A stretch of DNA of 64,000 nt, taken from the NCBI GenBank assembly GCA_039707655.1, contig CM077665.1:82709954-82773953 (forward strand), written 5' to 3'. The stretch's first letter is position 1, and every line of letters begins with the position of its first letter. Made by a program: the position numbers and the translations under genes. Shown here piece by piece: positions 1-9,493 of this stretch. This stretch comes from Elymus sibiricus (taxonomy: Eukaryota; Streptophyta; Magnoliopsida; Poales; Poaceae). The notes below the pieces were generated by a model, which was given only the letters and a program-made list of their open reading frames with translations, did no database searches and was not told where the DNA came from.

Positions 1-105
1 CAATACCGCCGAATCAAGAAAATACCAAGGGAGGAAGCAATCTGAATATCAACGCCCACAAACTCCTTTGTGTTCTACTCGAGATCTCATCTACACATAG
101 ACCTA

Positions 106-118
106 GCTCATGATGCCA
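106..118 (-). other. Primer-binding site of the copia element
   Basis: On the minus strand the bases directly after the LTR read TGGCATCATGAGC, resembling the tRNA-iMet complement TGGTATCAGAGC. This orients the element and shows that the adjoining LTR is the 5' one. Confidence 0.6.
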
Positions 119-302
119 CTGCTGGGGAACGTTGCATGGGAAACAAAAAAATTCCTACGCACACGCAAGATCTATCCATGGTGATGACCATCTATGAGAG
201 GGAGAGTGGATCTACATACCCTTGTAGATCGCTAAGCGGGAAGCGTTAAGAAACGCGGTTGATGTAGTCGAACGTCTTCACGATCCAAATCGCCGAGCGT
301 CC

Positions 303-440
303 CGCGATCCAATCACGATCCGTCTCGCGATCCAATCACGATCCGTCCCGCGATCCAATCACGATCCGTCCCGCGATCCCATCACGATCCGTCCCGCGAT
401 CAAATCACAAACCATCTCGCGATCCTGATCACGGTCCTTC
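303..440. repeat. 23-bp minisatellite in the copia LTR
   Basis: Units beginning CGCGATCCAATCACGATCCG start at 303, 326, 349 and 372, with decayed copies at 395 and 418, so the period is 23 bp. The array lies about 180-310 bp from the LTR 3' end, in the U5-proximal part. Confidence 0.85.
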
Positions 441-2038
441 CGATCCTAGCGCCGAACGGACGGCACCTCCGCGTTCAGCACACGTACAGCTCGATGACGA
501 TCTCCGCCTTCTTGATCCAGCAAGAGGGAGCGGAGAGGTAGATGAGTTCTCCGGCAGCGCGATGGCGCGGCGGCGTTGGTGGTGGAACTATTCCGGCAGG
601 GCTTCGCCTAAACACTGCCGAAACTAGACTAGAGGAGAAAACGATCTAGAGGAAGTAGAGGGAGCACGTAGCAATTAGGGTTAGCTCTCCCCTCTAAATC
701 CTCTAGTATATATAGGAGGGAGGGAGGGGAGGAGGAAGCCTCAAACCCTCAAGGGCTGGCCGAAATTGGAGGTGGAGGAGTCCTACTCCAATCCTATTAG
801 GAGTAGGATTCCTCCTCTCCACTTGGAAACCCTTTCCACCTTTCCCCCTTTGGGTTTTTCCCACCCCTTGCCGCATGGGCCTTAGTGGGGGGCTCAGCCA
901 GCCCTCTAAGGGCTGGCTTGACTCCTCCCACAGCCCATGAGGCTCTTTGGGTCGAGACACCCCTCCCGATGGTCCCCGGTACCCCTCCCGGCACTCCCGG
1001 TACACTACCGAAATAACCGAAACTTTTCCGATGACCAAAACGGGACTTCCTATATATCAATCTTTACCTCGGGACCATTCTGGAGCTCCTCGTGACTTCC
1101 AGGATCTCATCCGGGACTCCGAACAACCTTCGGTCACCACCATACATAACTCTACTATACCGAAACGTCACCGAACCTTAAGTGTGCAGACCCTGCGGGT
1201 TCGAGAACTATGTAGACATGACCGAGACACCTCTATGGTCAATAACCAATAGCGGGACCTGGATGCCCATATTGGTTCCTACATATTCTATGAAGATCTT
1301 TATCGGTTGAACCTCTATGTCAAGGATTCAGTTAATCCCGTACGCTGTTCCCTTTGTTCTTCGGTATGTTACTTGCCCGAGATTCGATCGTCGGTATCTC
1401 TATACCTAGTTCAATCTCGTTACCGGCAAGTCTCTTTACTCATTCCGTAATACAAGATCCCATGGCTAACACTTTAGTCACATTGCTTGCAAGGCTTGTT
1501 GTGATGTTGTATTACCGAGTGGGCCCTGAGATACCTCTCCGTCACACGGAGTAACAAATCCTAGTCTTGATCCATGCCAACTCAATAGACACCCTCGGAG
1601 ATACCTGTAGAGCATATTTATAGTCACCCAGTTACGTTGCGACGTTTGATACACACAAGGTATTCCTCCGGTGTCAGTGAGTTGCATGATCTCATGGTCA
1701 TAGCAACAGATACTTGACATGCAGAAAACTATAGCAATAAACTGACACGATCATATGCTATGTTTATAATTTGGGTCTTGTCCATCACATCATTCTCCTA
1801 ATGATGTGATCCCGTTATCAAATGACATCTCATGTCTATGGCCAGGAAACCTTGACTATCTTTGATCAACGAGCTAGTTAACTAGAGGCATACTAGGGAC
1901 ACAGTGTTGTCTATGTACCCACACATGTATTTGAGTTTCCAATCAATACAACTATAGCATGGATAATAAACGATTATCACGAACAAGGAAATATAATAAT
2001 AACCAATTTATTATTGCCTCTAGGGCATATTTCCAACA

Positions 2039-2629
2039 TACCTAACATGCCCGGCCATCCCCTTGCTTCATTCATTGCCATGAGCTTCTTTGTGTCTTCT
2101 GCCTTTGGAGCTCGAAGGTACTCCGGGCCAAAAACCAGGATCATTATCTTTGCAAAGACATGGACACATTTGATGGTGGTATCTTTGCCAATGCGAAGAT
2201 ATTCATCCATGTAGTCGGCCGAAACACCATATACAATCACTCTCATCGCCGCCGATATTCTTTGATATGCACTAAAGCAAAAAAAACGGCAGCATTCCTA
2301 CGCCGAGTGAAGAAACGACAATTTTGCATGCAAGCCTGGACGATGTGGATGAAAAATGACCTACGCATTCGATATCGCCTACGAAAGAGGTGAGCCAAAT
2401 ATTTCGGTACCTCGGCGAAGTAGTCTTTCATGAGCATGTTGTCGCCGAGAGCTAGATTGCGGGGAACGCATAGTCGGCCGACGGTCGATCCGTGCTGCTT
2501 TTTCTTCGGCCACGCCCCAGATTCGTCGACGAGATGCAACAACACTAGGTTGTCGTGATCGTCGTCGAGGATCAAATCTTCTATGTCCGAATCATCGGAC
2601 GAAGACGATGAGGACGAACTCAAATTCAT
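2039..2629 (-). pseudogene. Harbinger (HARBI1-like) transposase, N-terminal fragment, disrupted
   Basis: The ATG is at 2629. The protein opens with a serine run and acidic stretch (MNLSSSSSSSSDDSDIEDL), then VGRLCVPRNLALGDNMLMKDYF and LFRRRYRMRRSFFIHIVQAC, the N-terminal pattern of plant PIF/Harbinger transposases (DDE_Tnp_4 family). A frameshift near 2250-2290 splits it. The second piece (from about 2246) continues with MRVIVYGVSADYMDEYLRIG...GWPGMLG. Immediately after GMLG the reading frame runs into the copia LTR at 2038. The DDE catalytic residues are absent, so no functional transposase can be made here. Confidence 0.8.
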
Positions 2630-3321
2630 CTACAAAATGCAAACAAAACGCCATGAATTTCACCCGAACCTACTCCAGGCGAAATCGACCACAAACCTGC
2701 AGGTGTTAGAAATACCTCGCCCGAAGCAAACCCGCGTCGCGCCGCCCCTTTCTTCTCCCCGTCGGCCAAAGTGAAGCCGCGTCGCACCGTCCCTTTCTTC
2801 TTACTGCCGCCATTTCTTCTCCCCGCCGGCCGAAGCAGCGCTGCGCCGCCCTCTTCCGCTGACGTGTGCCGCTCACTGGCGCCGAAACCAACCGGATCCA
2901 CAAGCTATGAGCCCGCGCGCCGAAGTCCTGGGCGGATCCATGGTGCCGACAGCAAATGCGAGCCACGGACGCAAATGATCACCCTCACTGTCGAAACTAG
3001 GTGGAATGGATGTGGCACGGGGCAGCGGAGCTTTCAGGCGACGCGGAGCAACTGGGGGCAGCAACAAAGGGCGGAGATGTGCAGCTGCGATGACGACGGG
3101 GAGTGGAGGCGGAAACTGAAGCCGACGGAAGTGGGTTCGCACCAATGGAAAGGGGAGCCTGCAAAAACGGGCGAAATCCCGTAGATATGGAGGAATTGGG
3201 CTTGCGGATTCAGGGTCCCACAAAAAAATATGAAACGGCCAGATTTAAAGTATCTATTCGGGACGGGTTTACGGGATCCATCTCACAACCCGACGGTTAT
3301 CAGCCTCTGCTAGAGATGCTC
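2039..3321 (-). mobile_element. PIF/Harbinger DNA transposon remnant, 5' portion
   Basis: The minus strand encodes the N-terminal part of a HARBI1-like transposase (2629 down to 2039). The right end carries GAGCATCTCTAGCAGAGGC read inward from 3321, a Harbinger-type terminus, flanked by TTA (3322-3324), the usual 3-bp target of this superfamily. The other end was lost or displaced by the copia insertion at 2038. The stretch 2630-3321 has GC-rich low-complexity sequence and no ORF I can support; it is probably the 5' non-coding part of the transposon. Confidence 0.65.
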
Positions 3322-3494
3322 TTAGAAGAAAAACTTCTTTAACATGACCATTGCTACATGTCAATATCTAGATTGACAACTTTCACAAGAAAATGACAAC
3401 CAAAATTTTCGTGATTAAAAATCACTTTCATAACAATAAATCTACTACCACTATTACGAAAGCTGGTAGTCAAAATGACAAAATAGGGAGAACA
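3322..3494. other. Short AT-rich spacer between Harbinger remnant and LINE
   Basis: No gene is visible. AGAACA at 3489-3494 matches AGAACA at 5414-5419 across the LINE and may be a short target-site duplication. Confidence 0.4.
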
Positions 3495-5384
3495 TGCTAT
3501 GTAAATAGGGAGGCCCTATCAGATAAATATTTGGGGCTCCCTACTATGGTGGGGGTTGACAGAAGCGATTGTTTCCAGCATCTTATTGACCGAGTATGCC
3601 AGCGCCTCAAAGGTTGGAAGGAGAGAGTTTTGTCTATGCAGGGCAAGGAAATTTTACTAAAATCGGTAGCCCAAGCAATACCATCTTATGCTATGTCTGT
3701 ATTCAAACTGCCTAAAGGAATTTGCAAAACAATCACTGATGAGTTGGCTGGATTTTGGTGGGGTGACAGTGAGGACAAGAAGAAGATGCATTGGTTTGTA
3801 TGGTGGAAATTATGTGTACCGAAGAAGAAAGGGGGATTGGGATTTAGAGACCTTCACAGTTTTAACCTTGCTATGTTAGCAAAACAGTGTTGGCGACTAA
3901 TCCAGAACCCTGACTCCTTATGTGCACGTGTTTTGAGTGCAAAGTATTATCCAGACGGCAACATTCTGAAGGCAGGACCGAAGAAGGGTTCATCATACAC
4001 TTGGCAAAGTATTGTCGCGGGCATCCAAACGTTCCAAAGGGGTTGTATTTGGCGTGTTGGGTCGGGGTCTCAAATTAATATTTGGAGAGACCCTTGGATC
4101 CTAAAAAGTCCTTCACGAAAGGTAATCACCCCAAGAGGTGCATCGATGCTCACTTACGTTGAAGAACTTATTAATCCGCATGATGGGCGGTGGGACGAAG
4201 TGTTGATTAGAGATATATTCTCCTCGGTGGATGCCAATAGGATTCTCCAAATTCCGTTAAATGTTCAGCTTGTGGAAGACTTTGTTGCTTGGCACTATAC
4301 ACGGTCGGGGACGTTCTCAGTCCGATCAGCGTATCACAGAGAATTTGAACATCAGTTTGGGCAACAACTAGTGCGATCAGATGGACAGGGGAATATAAAT
4401 ACTAATACAATATGGAAAGAGAGTTGGAACCTCAAAATTCCAGGGAAGATCAAACATTTTGCGTGGAAGGCACTAAATGGTTCACTTCCTTGCTACGGAA
4501 TTCTGGCAAATAGACACATACCTCTCATCCCTCAATGCCCATTCTGTACGATCGGTATTGAGGATATCCAGTATTGTCTGTTTACCTGTAAGAGAGCAAT
4601 GGAGGTTTGGTCAGAGCTAGGGGTGAAGGACAGGGTAGAGGAAGCAGTACGTCAGGATCGCTTAGGGTCTATAACTGTCGAAATCTTGTGTCGGACGAAT
4701 GCAGTCATTGACGGACTACCTGCTGCGGAACTTATGATGGTAGCTGCCTGGTACCTATGGTGGCAACGGCGTCAGCATGTTAAAAATGAACCAATCCAGA
4801 CCCCGGAAAGAGCAGCAATCTCTATTAAGGTTTTGGCAACAAACTATACTCGGGCTTATACGGCTGGACAGCCGATGAGGATCCATGATCATATATGGAA
4901 GAAACCGACTAGTGATGTGGTTAAAATCAACGTTGACGCGGCGTTCCAAGCTGAAACTTTATCTGGTGCAACTGGCGCTATTGCTCGGGATGGGAGAGGG
5001 AATTTTATTTCGGCTGCAACATGGTTTGTTCCTCATGTGGTCGGTGTTGATTCTGCGGAGATGACAGCAATTCGGAACGGACTATATCTAGCAGAAAGGA
5101 TCGGTTGCAACAAAGTGATCATTGAATCCGATAGTAGCTTTGTGGTGGAAGCGGTGCAATAACTAGATACATATGTTGGCTCAGATGTTGCAATGGTGCT
5201 CGAGTGCAAACAGTTGGCAATGGACTTCGGAAGTGTTTCTTACACACAGTGCCCACGTGAAGCTAATGAAGTGGCTCATAGTCTAGCCAAGAACTCATTT
5301 AGTGAAAAGTCATCTTTGTTTTGGGAATCTATAATCCCTGATTTTATTTTTCGTTCGCTTGTAAACAATATGTCCATTATGTGA
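3495..5384 (+). pseudogene. LINE ORF2 C-terminal half (RT end, zf-RVT, RNase H)
   Basis: The translation runs DKYLGLPTMVG, then GWKERVLSMQGKEILLKSVAQAIPSYAMS and GGLGFRDLHSFNLAMLAKQCWRL, typical of the region after the RT palm in plant LINEs. It continues into a zf-RVT domain with CPFC...CLFTCKRA, and a C-terminal RNase H-like domain (KINVDAAF, IESDSSFVVEAV, PREANEVAHSLAK). An in-frame TAA at 5160-5162 interrupts the RNase H domain; the same frame then continues to 5384. The FADD catalytic part of RT is missing through 5' truncation, so this is a dead copy. Confidence 0.85.
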
Positions 5385-5413
5385 GGAATAAAATCTGTTG
5401 CCTTAAAAAAAAA
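3495..5413 (+). mobile_element. 5'-truncated L1-type LINE in the UGT copy 1 promoter region
   Basis: The element begins inside the reverse transcriptase thumb region and ends in a poly-A run (about 5405-5414). It is flanked by a possible 6-bp duplication, AGAACA (3489-3494 and 5414-5419). 5' truncation and a poly-A tail are the hallmarks of target-primed reverse transcription. Its 3' end abuts sequence homologous to the upstream region of UGT copy 2, so it landed in the 5' flank of UGT copy 1. Confidence 0.85.
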
Positions 5414-5680
5414 AGAACACAAATTCGAACATCGCGCCGTCGTGCCGTTCCCCATCTAGACACAGAGTGACGAACGTGACGGAACAAGCCCGACACGCGC
5501 ATCCCGCCCCCGGCAACGCGTGGCCTAGGAAGAGTGACTCCGCGCGCCACCCATGCCGACGCCGCAATCCCTGACCTCCGGGGAGCTTGCGCGCGGCGCT
5601 CGCTCACTGAGCTCTGCGCCCATACGTCGTCGTCGACGGTTAGCGCCCTCGCGGATCCAGAGTGACACGATCGCTCCTTC

Positions 5681-5687
5681 CATAAAT
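5681..5687 (+). promoter_or_regulatory. Mutated TATA element of UGT copy 1 (CATAAAT)
   Basis: The aligned promoters of UGT copies 2 and 3 read CTATAAATCCACG; copy 1 reads CCATAAATCCACG, a T-to-C change in the first TATA base. It lies 67 bp before the ATG, against about 120 bp in the other copies. Confidence 0.6.
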
Positions 5688-5747
5688 CCACGGCCCCCGC
5701 CCGCCGTAGATCCACAACGCACGAGAAGAATACAAGTCAGGCACGCC

Positions 5748-7145
5748 ATGGCGCAGGCGGAGAGCGAGCGCATGCGCGTGGTCATGTTCCCGTGGCTGGC
5801 GCACGGCCACATCAATCCGTACCTCGAGCTGGCCAAGCGCCTCATCGCCAGCGCCTCAGACAACCGCCTAGACGTCGTCGTCCACCTCGTCTCCACGCCG
5901 GCCAACCTCGCGTCCCTCGCACATCACCAGACGGACAGGATCAGGTTCGTCGAGCTCCACCTGCCGGCGCTCCCTGACCTCCCGCCTGCGCTGCACATCA
6001 CCAAGGGCCTCCCCGCCCGCCTCATGCCGGTCCTCAAGCGCGCCTGCGACCTCGCCGCTCCACGCTTCGGCGCGCTCCTCGACGACCTCCGCCCGGACAT
6101 CCTCGTCTACGACTTCATCCAGCCGTGGGCGCCGCTCGAGGCCCAGGCGCGCGGCGTGCCGGCGGTCCACTTCGCCACCTGCGGCGCCGCCGCGAAGGCG
6201 TTCTTTGTCCACTGCCTGAAGACGGACCGGCACCCCAGCGCCTTCCCGTTCGAGACCATCAGCCTCGGCGGCGTAGACGAGGACGCCAAATACACGGCGA
6301 TGCTCGCTGCCCGCCAAGACAGCACCGCCCTGGTTCCCGAGCGCGACCGCCTGCCGCTCAGCCTGGAGCGCTCGTCCGGGTTCGTGGCCATCAAGTCCTG
6401 CGCCGACATCGAGGGTAAGTACATGGACTACCTGTCCCAGCTCTTGGGCAAGGAGGTCGTCCCCACCGGCCCGTTGCTCGCCGACTCCGGTGGATCGGAG
6501 GAGGAGCGCGACGCCGGCCACATCATGCAATGGCTGGACGGCAAGGAGCCGGGCACCGTGGTGCTCGTCTCCTTCGGCAGCGAGTACTTCATGTCGGAGC
6601 GCCAGATGGCCCAGATGGCGCGAGGTCTGGAGCTCAGTGGGGTCCCCTTCCTGTGGGTACTCCGGTTTCCGAACGCAGAGGACGACGCCCGCGGCGCGGC
6701 GAGGTCCATGCCGCCCGGGTTCGCGCCCGCGCGCGGGCTGGTGGTGGAAGGGTGGGCGCCGCAGCGGCGCATCCTGTCGCACCAATCCTGCGGCGCGTTC
6801 CTGACCCACTGCGGGTGGAGCTCGGTGCTGGAGTCGATGGCCGCGGGGGTGCCGATGGTGGCCCTGCCGTTGCACATTGACCAGCCGTTGAACGCCAACC
6901 TCGCGCTGGAGGTGGGCGCGGCGGCCGCGCGCGTGAAGCAGGAGCAGTTCGGAGAGTTCCGGGCGGAGGAAGTGGCGCAGGCGGTGCGCGCGGCTGTGAC
7001 TGGGGAAGAAGGGGAGGCGGCGAGGCACCGTGCGAGGGAGCTGCGGGAGGTGGTGGCGCGGAACAACGGCGACGACCGGCAGATCGCGATGCTGCTACAG
7101 AGGATGGCGCAGCTCTACGGCAAGGGCCAGGCCGTGACAAATTAG
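5748..7145 (+). CDS. UDP-glycosyltransferase, UGT91-type (copy 1)
   Basis: This is a 465-residue family 1 plant glycosyltransferase, a usual length, in a single exon. It transfers a sugar from a UDP-sugar to a small-molecule or glycoside acceptor, probably in the cytosol. The N terminus MRVVMFPWLAHGHINPYLELAK carries the presumed catalytic His21, and Asp122 in VYDFIQPW is the likely activating acid. The 44-residue PSPG donor box runs Trp336-Gln379 (WAPQRRILSH...HCGWSS...HIDQ). HCGWSS and PLHIDQPLN are typical of UGT91 enzymes, many of which are sugar-on-sugar transferases annotated as rhamnosyltransferase-like; the actual substrate cannot be read from sequence. The ORF extends 65 codons upstream, but all three paralogues align only from MAQAE, so 5748 is chosen. 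A LINE lies 334 bp upstream and the TATA box is altered, so expression may be reduced. Confidence 0.92.
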   Translation: MAQAESERMRVVMFPWLAHGHINPYLELAKRLIASASDNRLDVVVHLVSTPANLASLAHHQTDRIRFVELHLPALPDLPPALHITKGLPARLMPVLKRACDLAAPRFGALLDDLRPDILVYDFIQPWAPLEAQARGVPAVHFATCGAAAKAFFVHCLKTDRHPSAFPFETISLGGVDEDAKYTAMLAARQDSTALVPERDRLPLSLERSSGFVAIKSCADIEGKYMDYLSQLLGKEVVPTGPLLADSGGSEEERDAGHIMQWLDGKEPGTVVLVSFGSEYFMSERQMAQMARGLELSGVPFLWVLRFPNAEDDARGAARSMPPGFAPARGLVVEGWAPQRRILSHQSCGAFLTHCGWSSVLESMAAGVPMVALPLHIDQPLNANLALEVGAAAARVKQEQFGEFRAEEVAQAVRAAVTGEEGEAARHRARELREVVARNNGDDRQIAMLLQRMAQLYGKGQAVTN

Positions 7146-7172
7146 TGGGCTTTTAAAGCGATTTTTGTCGAG

Positions 7173-7178
7173 AATAAA
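7173..7178 (+). terminator. Poly(A) signal AATAAA of UGT copy 1
   Basis: GAGAATAAA lies 28 bp after the stop codon and is conserved in the 3' flanks of all three UGT copies. Confidence 0.6.
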
Positions 7179-7503
7179 AAGCGCGGCGGCCCACAGATGC
7201 TTTTCCAAATGGAAAACGCTTATAATCAACCGTATGATTTCTCTCTCGTGTAAACCGGCTCCTTCGATCGATGCATGCCCTCCGCGCGGGTGCATGAGGG
7301 GAGAGAGATGCCGGGGTGCCATTAGCACTGCGTTGAAGCGTCGCGTCGTCACTGCTGCCATGGCGTTGCTGCGATCGAACAGCTACAAGCACGCAGATTC
7401 GACGGCTGGCTATGCAGATGATTTCTGCAGGGAATCATGTTGTTGCTGCTGTGTATTGTTATTAGATTGGAGAAGGGGTGGGCGACCGGACATGGAGTTT
7501 TTT

Positions 7504-7864
7504 AGCTCGGGCTCATTTGAGCCCGGGTGAACAGTAAAATCCGAAAAAAATCAAAACAAATTTAAAAAACATTGACAAAAGTTTTCGGTGCTCCCAAAAT
7601 TTCATATTGAAATCACATTCCTGGAAATCGTGGCAAAAAAAACAAAATTGATGCTCCAAATGTGTTATTTTGAACAGCATTTTGGAGTGCTGATTTTGTT
7701 TTTTTTGGCACGACCTCCACGAATGTCTTTTCAAGATGAATTTTTGTGAACACGGAAAAATTTTGTCAATGATTGCATAAAAAAAAATTCGGAATTTTTT
7801 GAATCCTTTTTTATTTTTTTTCGATTTTACTGTTCATCCCGAGTTCAAATGAGCTCGGAAGCAG
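7504..7864. mobile_element. Fold-back MITE (about 360 bp) 3' of UGT copy 1
   Basis: The ends form an imperfect inverted repeat of about 50 bp: GCTCATTTGAGCCCGGGTGA then ACAGTAAAATC on the left, mirrored on the right by GCTCATTTGAACTCGGGATG then AACAGTAAAATC. The interior also folds back around 7650-7700 (GATGCTCCAAA...TTTGGAGTGCTGAT). There is no coding capacity. I could not identify a clean target-site duplication, so the superfamily is open. Confidence 0.7.
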
Positions 7865-8413
7865 AAGATGACTTTCCTGGGCGACCACGCTATTAGAGAA
7901 ACAAGGCGGGCACATCACAGATGCCCCCTCTACATCTCAGAGAGTGTATTTGATGTGACGTGTGTTCTTGCTACGAGTTAATTGCACAAAAGTACCACAA
8001 TAGCAGCACTTCACAAGCATTGTCATGTTTTTAGGTAATGCACAAACATTATGAGGGAAAAAGGAATTAGCACACCGGGCACTATCAAAACAACTTTTCA
8101 TCAATACTTAACTTCCTTAAAACTATAGCAGCTTGCAAGTTATCAGTATTTTTTTACAAGGAAAGTGGAAGATCTTTTCTGCTTGGAATTTGGAGACTGG
8201 CATTGGAGGAACTTTCTTTTCTATTAATCAAGCTTGTGGATTATTAAGCTTTTACTTGCTCATCATATTTCTAGGTACAATTGATGCTTTGTGGCTTAAT
8301 TTGGAGATGGAACATTATCATGGATGTACCGCTGCAAAAGTGACATTCTTTCCCAGCAACTTGTGCACTCAGCAACGGTGGAAAATTATTTTCAGTGTAT
8401 ACAATTCCACTTA
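7865..8413. other. Intergenic, no gene seen
   Basis: AT-rich sequence. Around 7978-8040 it resembles one end of a known type of grass transposon (AATTGCACAAAAGTACCACA), but I found no partner end in the window. No ORF is supported. Confidence 0.4.
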
Positions 8414-8719
8414 GGGCATCTCCAACGGGAGACGCTAGGAGAGGGCGCTAGGAATTTAATCCCGATAGATCGGCAGTTACCATGTTAATTCCCAGCGCCT
8501 GGTCCGGCATCGACGCGAACCTGGGCACCGAGCGCTCCGTTCTTTTCTCCCTGTACGAGATGGCTGGGCCTTCGTTTCTAATCTGCGGAAAGCCCGTTAA
8601 TAGCGCTCGTTATTAGCGCCTGCCATTGCAAGGGTTAGCGCTAGAGACTTTTTATCTTTCTTTATTTTTGTTTTTTTCGTTGTAAGCGCCTGTGTAGGCG
8701 TCTAGCATTGAACATGCCC
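8414..8719. mobile_element. Tourist-like (PIF/Harbinger) MITE, 306 bp
   Basis: The left end reads GGGCATCTCCAACGGGAG and the right end, reversed, GGGCATGTTCAATGCTAG. Both are flanked by TTA (8411-8413 and 8720-8722), the Harbinger 3-bp target duplication. No ORF is present. Confidence 0.75.
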
Positions 8720-9222
8720 TTACTAGCTTACAAATGCCCGATGGTCTTTTTTGTGTGCATTAATTGTGAGGGCAGTTACCCAAACTTTTTGTCAGTTACG
8801 TGGTTCATGCCTAGTTTGCATTGAAAGTCAAGTTCTTGAAATAGATATGCAATCGGCTGCAATTTGTCTTGTGTGAATAAGTGAGTAAATACCTTGTGCA
8901 TCTACTTTGCTATCTACAGTTATAGACGGTGCGTAGATTTGTACGAGATCTTTAGCTGATTCCTGAAGTTTTGGGTTTAATTGCATGGTTTGATTGTTAC
9001 CACAGTGTGCGTTCTATAGCAACCATTTAATAATCAAATCACACATATGGCGGTGCCGCGGAAAAATGGTAGCGGCGTAGTTTCACTATTGGCGCAGTTT
9101 AATTTTATTTCCATCTACTCAATATATTCATTGAAACTGTATATAGAACACACATAAAGGATCTGAGCATCCAAATTGGCATCTAGCAATTCCATCAATT
9201 AATCCATTGAACGTCTTCTTAT
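8720..9222. other. Intergenic, AT-rich, no gene seen
   Basis: No coding or structural signal could be supported here. Confidence 0.4.
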
Positions 9223-9234
9223 ACAAAGCTAATA

Positions 9235-9273
9235 TTCGCGATATTAATATATTCCCCTTTTCAAAAAAAAAAA
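9235..9273 (+). mobile_element. Extremely 5'-truncated LINE tail, 39 bp with 12-bp TSD
   Basis: The insert is TTCGCGATATTAATATATTC followed by CCCTTTTC and a poly-A of about 11. The motif CGCGATATTAATATATTCCC also occurs at 50960-50980 next to another A-rich tail, so it looks like the 3' end of a LINE family. ACAAAGCTAATA occurs on both sides (9223-9234 and 9274-9285), a perfect 12-bp duplication. Confidence 0.65.
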
Positions 9274-9415
9274 ACAAAGCTAATACTTCATCTCCTGTTA
9301 AAAAAGTTCCTCGGGGATGAAGTATTAGCAGCACAGGTGCGCAGAGGCCGAGCTCGGGGACATACTTCATCTCCTGTTAAAAAAACAAAGCTAATACTTC
9401 ATCTCCTGTTAAAAA
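9274..9415. repeat. Scrambled filler patch with direct, inverted and gene-derived pieces
   Basis: The segment ACAAAGCTAATACTTCATCT plus CCTGTTAAAAA occurs at 9274-9305 and again at 9385-9415. Between them lie an inverted copy of its core (CGGGGATGAAGTATTAGC, about 9312-9329), a 13-bp piece identical to 9670-9682 (about 9332-9344), and a piece of about 25 bp identical to roughly 9885-9909 of the adjacent DUF1618 gene (9342-9366). Confidence 0.7.
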
Positions 9416-9493
9416 TACGGCAGACGTCGCACTCCTTCCAATTCACCTCAAAGGTGTCGCACAGTTCATCACCAGAGATTCACAAATATCCAT

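Larger units (their letters stand above)
1..2038 (-). mobile_element. Ty1-copia retrotransposon (Angela/BARE/WIS type), 5' LTR plus start of internal region, cut by left window edge
   Basis: Read on the minus strand, the LTR starts at 2038 with TGTTGGAAATATGCCC and ends ...CCCCAGCA at 120, about 1.9 kb, with TG...CA termini. The sequence immediately after the LTR (118 down to about 106) reads TGGCATCATGAGC, a close match to the initiator-Met tRNA primer-binding site of copia elements. This is therefore the 5' LTR, and the gag-pol body lies off the left edge. The start of the LTR is the widespread Triticeae Angela/BARE/WIS type, recognised from memory. It sits inside a Harbinger transposase gene. 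No coding sequence of this element is in the window. Confidence 0.85.

Noticed and set aside
5553..5747. N-terminal extension of UGT copy 1 (and 37253-37498 for copy 2)
   Set aside because: The extension runs through the TATA region and is not shared as protein among copies; family members begin near MAQAE.
5868..7028. 386-codon antisense ORF over UGT copy 1, with equivalents in copies 2 and 3
   Set aside because: High-GC coding sequence keeps the complementary frame open; the sense strand has all the glycosyltransferase motifs.
9040..9075. CCGCGGAAAAATGG shared with about 10070 in the DUF1618 gene
   Set aside because: Only 14 bases plus a loose continuation; may be another filler piece but could also be chance.
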